This document shows positions 1 to 8,400 of a stretch of 56,750 bases of DNA, one piece after another. The stretch's first letter is position 1; each line of letters opens with the position of its first letter. The DNA comes from Candidatus Abzuiibacterium crystallinum (GTDB lineage Bacteria; Omnitrophota; Omnitrophia; Omnitrophales; Abzuiibacteriaceae), in contig PCVY01000040.1 of assembly GCA_002787155.1 (NCBI GenBank), positions 15,586-72,335 of the forward strand, read 5' to 3'. The position numbers and the translations under genes are program-made. The notes beneath the pieces were generated by a model. The model was given only the letters and a program-made list of their open reading frames with translations, was not told the DNA's origin and did no database searches.

Positions 1-42
1 CCAGCTTGGAAGGCTGGGGCATTACCACTATGCAACACCCGC
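1..42 (-). tRNA. tRNA-Gly (anticodon TCC), 5' part only
   Basis: Read on the minus strand from 42 to 1, the sequence begins GCGGGTG (acceptor 5' strand). It continues with a D stem GCAT/ATGC around an AGTGGTA loop, then an anticodon stem CCAGC/GCTGG enclosing the loop CTTCCAA, which puts TCC at the anticodon. The T arm and 3' acceptor strand lie beyond the window edge. The folding pattern matches bacterial tRNA-Gly(UCC) closely. The gene is truncated by the window, not by mutation as far as can be seen. Confidence 0.9.
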
Positions 43-104
43 AACGGCCCTGCCCTCTCAAGAGAAGGGACACGCTCAACATCTTACCGATTTCTCAAGC
101 AAAA

Positions 105-929
105 TCAAGGAATGGTGCGTGTCCGCTCGGGAGGTAGGACAAATAAAATCCCAAATATCAGATAAAAGACCGTTACGGCAAAAGACAGCCAAAGCGGCAC
201 GGGCATCTGTAAATTAAAGAAGACGATATTCGCTAATTGTAAAATAAAAACGGCTGTTAAAGAAAAACAAGAAAAATTGAGAAGCGTGGCATATGAAAAC
301 TTTTCTTCCCGGAAACGATTGAGCAGCAAAGCCGCCACAGAATACAGCAAGGCAGCGGTCATTTTCCAAACAAATACAAGAAATACAATGACGAAAAAGA
401 AAATAACGGAAACCAAAGGTTTGATCGTTTGATAAATTTGACGGATCATTTGACCATCAAGCGATTGCGGTCCGTGCAATTGGTTTCCCGTTCGGTGCGC
501 TTGTGCCCCCAAATCAAACATGCGGGTCTCGTTGCGAATGGGGTCGCTCGCATAAATCACATGGCTCGTCACGTAAAAATAAACATTCTGCAGATCTTCG
601 GGTTTTATCTCTTTCTTTTTGGTATTAACGATCAGTAACGTGCCGAGCGTCGGATGGGTAACAGCATAAGGTTCTTTGACGTTCGTGGTAATGCGCCCTT
701 CATTAAACGTGAAAGTAGGCGTTTGATAAGAGAACCAATCCACAAATTCATCCACGGCCGGTAACCAGCGAAGCGAAATCATCAGCATCAAAACGAAAGC
801 ACCCCAAACAGCCAGATAAAATAAATAGAGAAATCCCTCTCCCACCGAACGTTTTGGCAAGCTTTTGTAAAAACTGGGGCTAAATAAACTTAAAATCGGT
901 GAGAAAACAAATGTAACAAATTGCCTCAT
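105..929 (-). CDS. DUF1189-family integral membrane protein
   Basis: 274 residues. There is a hydrophobic segment near residues 32-54, then a soluble extracytoplasmic stretch (about 60-165). Three or four further membrane segments lie in the C-terminal half (about 170-200, 215-240, 245-268). This arrangement (one TM, a mostly beta soluble part, then a TM bundle) and the overall sequence fit the DUF1189 family, whose biochemical role is unknown. The start at 929 is supported by AGAAGG about 11 bases upstream. The gene is transcribed toward the tRNA-Gly gene and diverges from the EF-hand protein gene at 1287. No catalytic residues are recognisable. Family assignment is by eye. Confidence 0.7.
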   Translation of the reverse strand: MRQFVTFVFSPILSLFSPSFYKSLPKRSVGEGFLYLFYLAVWGAFVLMLMISLRWLPAVDEFVDWFSYQTPTFTFNEGRITTNVKEPYAVTHPTLGTLLIVNTKKKEIKPEDLQNVYFYVTSHVIYASDPIRNETRMFDLGAQAHRTGNQLHGPQSLDGQMIRQIYQTIKPLVSVIFFFVIVFLVFVWKMTAALLYSVAALLLNRFREEKFSYATLLNFSCFSLTAVFILQLANIVFFNLQMPVPLWLSFAVTVFYLIFGILFVLPPERTRTIP

Positions 930-1286
930 TGCCTATTGCCTTCTGGGGGTCAAACACTGCTTTATTTTATGAGTCACCTTTGTAGCGTTAGACATTTGAA
1001 ATGGCGTGCCTTTTACAACCCTTTTGCGGCAAATAACGAACCATGACACCTCCAAAACTCTCATCACAAATGTCTAACGGCATTAGTATATCACAGAGAT
1101 CTTTATTTGGGAGCCACCCCAATGGCCGGCGTATTCAAAAGTCAGGCTTTTGACTTTGAGTCCCCGTTGTTATATGATGAACCCTTGGAAAAAGGCGTTA
1201 TTTTTCATTAAACCTTTTTAGCATGCCGGCGTCTAAAGATTAAAATAGTAAGTATTTCAGAACCATTTTTAAGGAGGAAAAAAACA
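930..1286. other. Divergent intergenic region with a MITE-like element
   Basis: These 357 bases separate two divergent genes and must hold promoters for both, but I see no convincing -35/-10 pair. The recognisable content is a palindrome-ended element at 984-1080 (listed separately), a GGGGTCAAACACTG stretch near 946-960 that resembles the core of the window's REP palindromes, and a strong Shine-Dalgarno AAGGAGG at 1271-1277 for the gene at 1287. Confidence 0.6.
984..1080. repeat. MITE-like element, copy A, with 13-bp inverted ends
   Basis: CGTTAGACATTTG at 986-998 is the exact inverse of CAAATGTCTAACG at 1067-1079. About 68 bases lie between the arms. A second element with near-identical ends (CCGTTAGACAATTG / CGATTGTCTAACGG) lies at 25152-25246. 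The interiors of the two share only short patches such as AGGTGT-GGTT. Seen directly: inverted ends of the same type, similar total length (about 95 bases), both in intergenic DNA. Inferred: a non-autonomous mobile or structural repeat. Confidence 0.5.
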
Positions 1287-2222
1287 ATGAAACAAGCAAC
1301 TAGTTTAGTCAGCACTTCAGTGATGATACTCTTTCTCGGCATCATTAATCCTTTGCAGGCCCGCGCAGAAGAAAATGAGAGCAAACGGCAGGAGTTTCAT
1401 GAAGATTATTTAGATCACTATACCAAAGGCTGGTTTACACAAGCCTCAGGCGAAGACGGCAATCTGACCCTCGCCGAACTGGAAGCCGCCGGCAAAGTCG
1501 GCCCGGAGGAAGGCCTCGATACCGTTCGCTTTAAGAGAGCGGATAAAAACAACGACGGGATTGTGACCATCCAAGAAGCCAAAGCCGAAAAAGCTTTGGA
1601 AATTGCCCGTCACGGCGATATTGAGAAATATTTTAAAAATCACCCGCGCCTTTCCAAAGATATTTTAAAATACCCGGAAGCAGCCGAATATTTAGCGCAG
1701 CATCCTAAATTGGCTGATTTGGCAAAAGAGCATCCGGATTTAGCCGAAAGATTGGCTGACCATCCGCAGGCTGCCAAATATTTGGCCGAACGCAAGGATT
1801 TAGCAAAATTTTTGCACAATCACCCCAACACCGCAAAAAAATTGGCAAACAATCCGAATGCTGCGGAATATCTAGCCAAACATGAAAACGTGACGGACTT
1901 TCTGAAAGAGCATCCCGGTTTACATGATGATCTGGTTAAAAGTGACCGTGCGCGCCAGATGTTGGAAAATAACCCGCGTGCGGTACCTTATCTTGCCAAA
2001 CACAAAGTTGCCCGAGAAAAAGCGCAGCAAGCCCGTTCGGAGTGGAAAGATCTTTCCAACAAAGAACGTCTGGCAACCAAAAAGCATATCAATCGCAAGA
2101 TGGGCCCAGAAGGCAAGGAAAAATGGGCAAATGCAACGCAGAAACAGCGTAAGAATTTCGCAGAGAAAAATTATTCTAAAGCAAAGCAAAAAGCAATTAA
2201 AGCGAAGAAAAATAGAGGTTGA
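1287..2222 (+). CDS. Secreted EF-hand protein with exact 10-residue tandem repeats
   Basis: 311 residues. Residues 1-27 form a signal peptide ending near ARA. A canonical EF-hand calcium loop, DKNNDGIVTIQE, sits at about 86-97, and a degenerate one (ASGEDGNLTLAE) at about 53-64. From residue 119 to about 240 the protein is a decapeptide repeat of the form [H/N]-P-x-x-A-x-x-L-[A/K]-x. The HP-type pair falls at 119, 129, 139, 149 and so on to 239 without a single indel (about 12 units). The C-terminal 60 residues are very basic and Lys/Ala-rich. AAGGAGG at 1271-1277 is a strong ribosome-binding site and fixes the start. A rho-independent terminator follows at 2253. Function unknown; calcium binding is inferred from the EF loop. 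The protein is probably alpha-helical and periplasmic or extracellular. Confidence 0.85.
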   Translation: MKQATSLVSTSVMILFLGIINPLQARAEENESKRQEFHEDYLDHYTKGWFTQASGEDGNLTLAELEAAGKVGPEEGLDTVRFKRADKNNDGIVTIQEAKAEKALEIARHGDIEKYFKNHPRLSKDILKYPEAAEYLAQHPKLADLAKEHPDLAERLADHPQAAKYLAERKDLAKFLHNHPNTAKKLANNPNAAEYLAKHENVTDFLKEHPGLHDDLVKSDRARQMLENNPRAVPYLAKHKVAREKAQQARSEWKDLSNKERLATKKHINRKMGPEGKEKWANATQKQRKNFAEKNYSKAKQKAIKAKKNRG

Positions 2223-2226
2223 TCAT

Positions 2227-2247
2227 CTGAGGGGTCTGACCTCTGAA
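2227..2247. repeat. Degenerate copy of the GGGGTCTGACC palindrome
   Basis: Immediately after the stop codon of the EF-hand gene lies CTGAGGGGTCTGACCTCTGA. It contains the same GGGGTCTGACC core as the two perfect REP-like palindromes at 5390-5416 and 28431-28460, but only short arms (GAGG/CCTC) remain. It may be a decayed member of that family. Confidence 0.35.
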
Positions 2248-2252
2248 TTAAA

Positions 2253-2280
2253 AAAAACCCGTCTGAAAAGACGGGTTTTT
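2253..2280. terminator. Bidirectional rho-independent terminator
   Basis: Arms AAAAACCCGTCT (2253-2264) and AGACGGGTTTTT (2269-2280) pair perfectly around a GAAA tetraloop, with A and T tracts on both sides. It can stop transcription of the EF-hand gene from the left and of the DUF1223 gene (ending at 2286) from the right. Confidence 0.92.
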
Positions 2281-2285
2281 TGTTT

Positions 2286-3050
2286 TTAGGTCAGGTAGCC
2301 CCCCGCGGCTTGTTGCGGGATCATGCCGTCTTTTTTGGTCACCCAAACGGCCAGCCCTAAACGTTCGGCTTCCCCGGCATCTTCAGGATGAATTTCAAAA
2401 GAAGCCTCCAAACCCCTGCCCTTGTTTTCTAAGGGATGGTCTTGCAAATGGACAGCAACAAAATCATGTTTCAATTGCTTTCCTCTGTTCTCACCCGCTT
2501 GTACTTGAGAAGTAACGCCGAACGCTAACAAACTCAGATGAGCTTCCCAACCAGCTTCCGGCTTACCCAAAGGATCAAACGTCACTTTGACTTCTTTTAA
2601 GTCTGAAACACTGGCCTTCAAAAGGCCGGCACGCTCATCCAATGAAAGTTCTCTTGACTCGGCAAACCAATTGCGCCAATCACGGCCGTTAAAAACGAAG
2701 GTCGGCGTCGCCAGCGTACGGCTCCGCCAGGCCCTGACATAAGCCGATTGTCTTTGTGTGAACTCCGGGCGCGCCCATCGGTCGACCCAACCCAACTCAT
2801 CCCAATAAGTCACATGAAATCCGATGGGAATGTATTTGATCCACAATTCTTTATCTGCTTGATACGCGCTTAGCTTTTGATCCGCAGGCGGGCAGCTGCT
2901 GCATCCTTCTGAGGTGTAGAGTTCAAGCAAAACGGTTTGAGCGGGTGTGCTTTGGAAGGTAATGGTTTCTTGGGCATGCAAGAAATTAACCGGGCCAAAA
3001 ATAAGCAGGCAAAAAACGGCCGGCCACACACTCCGGGAAGCATGTGTCAT
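2286..3050 (-). CDS. DUF1223-family exported thioredoxin-like protein
   Basis: 254 residues with an N-terminal signal peptide (about 1-26, cut after LHA). The motif ELYTSEGCSSCPPAD at about 43-57 is the family signature: a thioredoxin-fold protein with a CxxC pair (CSSC). Tyr/Trp-rich segments such as HVTYWDELGWVD follow and are typical of DUF1223. The role is unknown; the CxxC suggests periplasmic thiol chemistry. Its start overlaps the folA stop by four bases, so translation is probably coupled. It is the last gene of the thyA-folA group and ends at a shared terminator. Confidence 0.85.
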   Translation of the reverse strand: MTHASRSVWPAVFCLLIFGPVNFLHAQETITFQSTPAQTVLLELYTSEGCSSCPPADQKLSAYQADKELWIKYIPIGFHVTYWDELGWVDRWARPEFTQRQSAYVRAWRSRTLATPTFVFNGRDWRNWFAESRELSLDERAGLLKASVSDLKEVKVTFDPLGKPEAGWEAHLSLLAFGVTSQVQAGENRGKQLKHDFVAVHLQDHPLENKGRGLEASFEIHPEDAGEAERLGLAVWVTKKDGMIPQQAAGGYLT

Positions 3051-3535
3051 TCTATTTGATGCAGCATGTGTTTGGTATTCTCATAAAAAACAACTTCCAG
3101 CAAAGGCTCTTCCTGAATTTTGTGCCGTGTCCGCTCTTCAAATTCGGGCGGAATTGAAGGATAAAAAACATCGCCCTCAAAATCGGCATGAATGTAAGTC
3201 AGGTAAATACCGTCAATCAGCTGCATCGTTTGTTCATAAAGATGCGCTCCGCCAATGATGTAACAATCACGCGTACTTACTTCGTCCAGGGCAGATTCAA
3301 CCGAAGTAAAAAAACGCAGGTGTTCACCATCTTCATGGGCAGTACGGCTGATTACAAAATTTTCCCTTCCGGACAGCGGCTTGCCAATGCTCTCAAACGT
3401 TTTGCGGCCCATGAGAATGGTGTGGCCGAGGGTCATTTGTTTGAAATGTTTCAGGTCGGATGAAAAATGCCACGGCAATTGATTTGCCTTACCAATCACA
3501 CGATTTTGAGCCATGGCGACCGCGTGATAAAGCAT
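3047..3535 (-). CDS. folA: Dihydrofolate reductase
   Basis: Reduces 7,8-dihydrofolate to tetrahydrofolate with NADPH in the cytoplasm. Family motifs are in order: the N-terminal strand with a nearby Met20-type loop (NQLPWHFSSDLKHFK, residues about 18-32, carrying the LPW and the acidic active-site Asp), the NADPH-binding GRKTFESIG (about 43-51), and IIGGAHLYEQ near 92-101. An ATG at 3535 follows the thyA stop by three bases. An in-frame GTG one codon earlier is less likely. Length of about 162 residues is normal. Together with thyA it regenerates the folate oxidised in dTMP synthesis. Confidence 0.95.
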   Translation of the reverse strand: MLYHAVAMAQNRVIGKANQLPWHFSSDLKHFKQMTLGHTILMGRKTFESIGKPLSGRENFVISRTAHEDGEHLRFFTSVESALDEVSTRDCYIIGGAHLYEQTMQLIDGIYLTYIHADFEGDVFYPSIPPEFEERTRHKIQEEPLLEVVFYENTKHMLHQIE

Positions 3536-3538
3536 CAC

Positions 3539-4333
3539 TTACACCGCAATGGGTGCCTTAATGGCAGGGTGAGGATCATAATTTTCTAATGTGAAGTCTT
3601 CAAACTTAAAATCAAAGATATTTTTAATATCAGGATTTAACTTCATGGCCGGTAACGCGCGCGGTGTGCGGTTAAGCTGCAATTTCACCTGATCAATGTG
3701 GTTTAAATAAATATGCACGTCTCCAAAAGTGTGCACAAATTCGGCCGGCCTTAAGTTGGTTACTTGTGCCGCCATCATGGTGAGAAGTGCGTAAGAGGCA
3801 ATATTAAACGGCACGCCCAAGAAAACATCGGCACTCCGCTGATACAATTGGCAACTGAGTTGGCCTTTGCGCACATAAAATTGAAAAAAAGCATGGCACG
3901 GCTGAAGCGCCATTTTGTCCAGTTCACCCACATTCCAGGCACTGACAATCAAACGGCGGCTATCGGGATTTTTTTGAATCTGTCGGATGACTTGTTCAAT
4001 TTGGTCAATGGTATTTCCATCAGCGCCCCGCCATGACCGCCATTGCTTGCCGTAAACCGGACCCAATTCGCCATTGTCATCTGCCCATTCATTCCAAATT
4101 TTAACCCCGTGCTCCGTCAAGTATTGGATATTGGTTTCACCTTTCAAAAACCAAAGCAACTCATAAATGACGGATTTTAAGTGAATTTTCTTGGTGGTCA
4201 GGAGCGGAAAACCTTGGGTAAGATCGAAACGCATTTGATAGCCAAACGTACTGATGGTGCCAACGCCTGTCCGATCCTCTTTGCGTTCACCGGCTGCTAA
4301 GATATGTTGAAGTAAATCGAGGTACTGCCGCAT
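3539..4333 (-). CDS. thyA: Thymidylate synthase
   Basis: Makes dTMP from dUMP using methylenetetrahydrofolate. I place the start at the ATG at 4333 (264 residues): the protein then begins [12 protein letters not shown] like known ThyA, and the active-site Cys in QPCHAFFQF becomes residue 146, the standard number. A GTG 13 codons upstream would add residues unlike the family. Other family motifs: [61 protein letters not shown]. It is followed directly by folA, a common functional pair. Confidence 0.96.
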   Translation of the reverse strand: MRQYLDLLQHILAAGERKEDRTGVGTISTFGYQMRFDLTQGFPLLTTKKIHLKSVIYELLWFLKGETNIQYLTEHGVKIWNEWADDNGELGPVYGKQWRSWRGADGNTIDQIEQVIRQIQKNPDSRRLIVSAWNVGELDKMALQPCHAFFQFYVRKGQLSCQLYQRSADVFLGVPFNIASYALLTMMAAQVTNLRPAEFVHTFGDVHIYLNHIDQVKLQLNRTPRALPAMKLNPDIKNIFDFKFEDFTLENYDPHPAIKAPIAV

Positions 4334-4375
4334 GGGCGTATCATACAATAAATTGAGGTGCTTTTCACGCAAGAA

Positions 4376-4639
4376 TCAAGCCTGGTCTTTTTTACAATTG
4401 CGGTCAATCACATCCTGCTTTGATTTGCCGATACAAGCTGTCGCGCAAGGGGCATCATACAAACAAAGATAACTACAAGCTTCTCTCACCCTTTTTTCAT
4501 GTTTATCGACACATTTTTCATAGGTGTCCCTGGTATCATAAGGCGGTGTGTCCAAAAAAAGCCCCGCACGTGCTGTTGGGAGCAGCACATATCCGATTCC
4601 CATGAGGGCTAAAATGGCAATCACAAACAGCTTTTTCAT
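4376..4639 (-). CDS. Small Cys-rich exported protein, unknown function
   Basis: From the ATG at 4639 the product is 87 residues. It has a signal peptide (MKKLFVIAILALMGIGYVLL) and a mature part with six cysteines (EKC, EAC, LCLYDAPC, ATAC, NCKK spacing), suggesting disulfide bonds in the periplasm. AGAAGG lies about 13 bases upstream of this ATG. An upstream ATG at 4672 would put 11 extra residues before the signal peptide and looks wrong. It sits just before thyA on the same strand. I do not recognise the family. Confidence 0.6.
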   Translation of the reverse strand: MKKLFVIAILALMGIGYVLLPTARAGLFLDTPPYDTRDTYEKCVDKHEKRVREACSYLCLYDAPCATACIGKSKQDVIDRNCKKDQA

Positions 4640-4715
4640 AAGCCAGAACACCTTCTCTTTAAAGCCTACCATACGTCAGAAATTAAGGTGTTAAACAGCT
4701 AAAAGGGCACCGTTA

Positions 4716-5378
4716 CTATTTACGCTTAATCTGACTCATATCTTGAGGTAAATCGTCAGTAAAGGTAAGGCATTCTTTTGACATCGGGTGGGGAAAAGAC
4801 AGACGGTAAGAATGAAGCGCCGGTCTTGGGAACGGGAGTTTGGCGCCATATTTTTGGTCTCCCAGGACAGGATAACCCATGGCCGCACTTTGAACTCTGA
4901 TTTGATGCGACCGGCCCGTTTCCAATTTAAATTCGACCAGTGAAACTGGATGCGCGCGCCACTCGCCCGCTGCAACACTTTGGCCTTTTAATTCGGCCTC
5001 TTTTGCATTCAAGGCATTTGGTTCTGCAATGCCGACAACATTCTTTTGCCGATCCTTCTGAAGCCAATGATGCCATTCGAAAGAACCTTTTAAAGACCCT
5101 TCCAGCCAAGCCAAATAAGACCGTTTGAGTTCCCCCGAGCGTAAACTTTCCGTTAAACGATTAGCCGCTTTCGTCCGCTTCGCCACCACCATCATGCCGG
5201 AAGTGTTGCGGTCAAGCCGGTGAACAAGTCCCACATAGTTTCGGCCCAAATACTGACGGAGCCAATCAACCAAGTTATCAGAACTGCTTTCTTCCCCCTG
5301 GCTCAAAAGACCTGCCGGTTTGGAAAGAACGATTAGATGGGTATCTTCAAAAATAATGCGAGGTGTCATCTCAGGCAT
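4716..5378 (-). CDS. RluA-family pseudouridine synthase
   Basis: 220 residues. Converts specific uridines in rRNA or tRNA to pseudouridine. The catalytic motif HRLDRNTSGMMV (about 53-64) contains the essential Asp, and GRSHQIRVQSAAMGYPVLGD near 153-172 is the family's second signature. There is no S4 RNA-binding domain, so it resembles the short members (RluA/TruC/YqcB type) rather than RluB/RluD with S4. The substrate cannot be told from sequence. It is the first gene of the minus-strand group that continues to thyA, and is separated from the giant gene by a REP-type palindrome. Confidence 0.88.
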   Translation of the reverse strand: MPEMTPRIIFEDTHLIVLSKPAGLLSQGEESSSDNLVDWLRQYLGRNYVGLVHRLDRNTSGMMVVAKRTKAANRLTESLRSGELKRSYLAWLEGSLKGSFEWHHWLQKDRQKNVVGIAEPNALNAKEAELKGQSVAAGEWRAHPVSLVEFKLETGRSHQIRVQSAAMGYPVLGDQKYGAKLPFPRPALHSYRLSFPHPMSKECLTFTDDLPQDMSQIKRK

Positions 5379-5389
5379 TTTATCACACT

Positions 5390-5416
5390 TGGGGTCAGGT
5401 CCCGGACCTGACCCCA
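5390..5416. repeat. REP-like palindrome (GGGGTCAGGTCC type)
   Basis: TGGGGTCAGGTCC (5390-5402) and GGACCTGACCCCA (5404-5416) are perfect 13-bp inverted arms around a single C. The element lies six bases past the stop of the giant gene and upstream of the rluA-like gene. A sister copy with GGGGTCAGACCC arms is at 28431-28460. It could act as a 3'-end hairpin for the giant transcript. The family resemblance is to REP sequences moved by RAYT/IS200-type transposases, none of which is in this window. Confidence 0.75.
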
Positions 5417-5422
5417 GGAATA

Positions 5423-8400
5423 TTACGCGGATTTAAGCGTTTGAAGCTGCACGGCCCATCCTTCGGCCATTTCAACCGTGAGATTCCATACACTCAGGTA
5501 AGCAGCGGGATCTTTAACAACCTTGAGAGAAACTTCGATGTTTTTGTCTTCTAATCCGCGTGCGATCACATTGGCATGCAGTTCATCTAAACCATTGAGA
5601 CCGGCAATATCAACATGCGTCACCTTTTGCTCGACCAGGAAAGCTTCCACATGTTCCGTCATTTGATAAATACGCACCTGCTCATGAGGCAAATCGGCCG
5701 TCATTTCTAAGATGGCATTTTTCTCGGCATGCGTTTCCACCAAGAAAACAATCGGATAAACGCCGTTGGCCGCTTGAACAATGGCGCGTGAGGCAATGCC
5801 CAGTTCTTCTGTGAGTTGAGACTCAATCACAAACCCGCGTTTCATGGCTGTTTGTTCCGTGCGGTCAATTGTATTCAGAACATGACCATCCGCAAAATAG
5901 CCCGTAAAAGCTTGTGATGACATCGTGACCTCTGGATATGTTTCCAAAATCATTTGTTGCACACGCTCAAACGCCGCTTTGGCTTTTGGTTCCAGTGCAT
6001 CTGTCGTACGAATGGTTGATTCACGCGCCTTTTGATCTTGAGCCGCAAGGTGTCTTAGTTCTGCGCGCGGCGTCTCACTCATCCTGCTGACAAAAGGTAA
6101 TGTTTCCCAAGGTTCTATAATATCACTTTGAGCGCCGATTCCCAAAAGCATGTTACCTAACTCGTACAAACTAATATCTGCGGTACCTAGCACCACTTTG
6201 GTGCGAATATTAACAATCACCCCGTGATTTGCAGCGCGTGCCAAATCACTCAAAACAGGATGCGCACTTGCTAAAACTTCTTGAATTAACAAACGGCTTA
6301 AAATATCCGGGTTGGGTATTCTTTTCTTAACACTGACCCGCGTTCTTTCCTGAGGCCGCTTGGTATTTTGCGATTTGCTGCTGACTTCCCAACTACCCTC
6401 CGCTTTTAGCTGATCAATTTTTTCTTGATTGCGGCGGATCATTTCATCCTCAACAGGATACCAGTATTTCCCAAGACGTTTCAATAGAAGCGCTAATTCC
6501 CTTGTATTCAGCTGGCCAATTGCATGAGATAAACCACTTTGAAATTTGCCGATATCTTGGCCGGACTCCCATTCGGGCGGCATGTTGGTGCGGAGGCCTT
6601 TTGGAAATTCGTTGTTTAGTAATCGAACTAATTCCGCAAAGATAGCATCCTGCGCACCCTCAACGTGAGCAGAAGCAATGCTTATAATTTTACGGGCAAT
6701 GTAATTTGGGTTGCTCATTTGATAGTTTTTGAGAACAGCACCTGCCTCTCGGGCGGAAGCTGTCTCAAAAACTTTTTGTAGAATACGGGCCTGGTTCCAA
6801 ATTAAGGAAAGTTCTTGGTCTGAATTGGCATAACCATTTTGACCGTCTGCCATCTCTTGAGCAACGATCCCTAGCTGCTCTTGATAGATGGCATAAAGCT
6901 GTGGATAATGTTTTTCTAAATATTCGGCCAGCAGCGATTGAAAAGATTTGTTGACCAACGGTACGTTTCCATCGCCCAAACCGTAGATATAAAGTTCGCG
7001 TTTCTTCTTATTTGAAAAGGTCAGCAATCGATTAACAGCATCGCGATAAACTTGGTTTAAAATACCCGGAAACACGATGAGCACTTCCTTGCCTTCTTCA
7101 AAATTATTAGCGGGCAGAGTTTCATAAGCAGTCCAAGGAGCTTCAGACGTCAATGCATATTGACTAATGGTCGCATTAATTTTCTCAACGGGCCACCCCA
7201 TCCCTAAATAGACACTTAGCATGGTTCTGGCTTTTTGATAGCGAAGCTCTTTGGGAATTCGCTGTGCGCCTGTTCCTTGCAATTTCTGAGCCGCATCCCG
7301 GGAACCAACCCAGACGGGAATCTGCGCATCTGACAAGCTTTGAATAATCTGCGCAATTCTTTCAATATTTGAGTTTGCCGAAAAATTTCCGTAAAGCACC
7401 AATCCGGCCCGTTTCGGTTCTAAACTGTGCTGGACATTCAACAATCGATCCCTCATGTCTTCAAACACCTTGGCGGGTGTGCTTTGATCAGCTGCCAACT
7501 CTTCCACATAGCCATAGCTTTCTTCCGGGAAACCACCTGAATGCATTACGCGAACACTGTAACCGGGATTCAATTCAATGGTCCCATTATCTTGGATAGT
7601 TGCCGCCACATCACGAGATGTCTCAACATAGGATTGATGATCCCTGGGGGACGTCCGAACTTTTTCAACTTGGTCTGCAGGAATCAGACGGTTGCCTTCA
7701 AAAACGTACACGGTAGGAAGTAAATCCTGGTAGAGAGCTGCTTTAACGGATTTAGCTAAATTTGGCAACGCATCGGAACCTGCGACGTCAGGCGGTGCAT
7801 GAGCTCCCGTAATAATTACTGGGATTTCCAATTTATTCTTTAACTCCAAAGCCAATACCATGGCGGTTTCTTCAAGCGTATCCGTGCCATGTGTAATCAC
7901 AATTCCGCCGGCCCTTTGAAGCGTAAACCCCACGCGCTTTAACTCAAGAGCAGCTTGATCTTTCATGCGAATAATATCGAGAACGGATTGTTTAACCGTC
8001 TCCCAATCAAAAGGGTTGACATTGGAACTATCTTTACTGATGGCTTGATAAGTGCCGCCGACGCTGGTTGAAATTTGATTAAGCAACAAAGCAACCGCCC
8101 CGCTAACACCTCGGCCGGCTGCACCTTTCATATCAATCGTACCGCCTGTCCGCACGATAAAAGAACCGCTGTAAAAACTCCAACGTCCTACTAGACCAAC
8201 CAAACGTTCATCTGCGCTAATAGTTTCTAAATTATGTAAAGCCAGTGAATTACCGATGAGGTTTTCATGATGAGCTTCTAAGAGAACAGAAAAAGTATGG
8301 GACATCGGTTCGAAACTGGCAACAAAATCCAACAATTTTTCACCTAGAAAAATGGTATCTGCCATACTGTAAATCGATTTACCTTTAAGTCGGATGCTCA

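Noticed and set aside
984..1080. GTTAGAC/GTCTAAC ends look like integron attC core sites (GTTRRRY and RYYYAAC).
   Set aside because: The order is reversed (GTTRRRY first, RYYYAAC last) compared with a real attC site, the inner L boxes are missing, and there is no integrase or cassette array.
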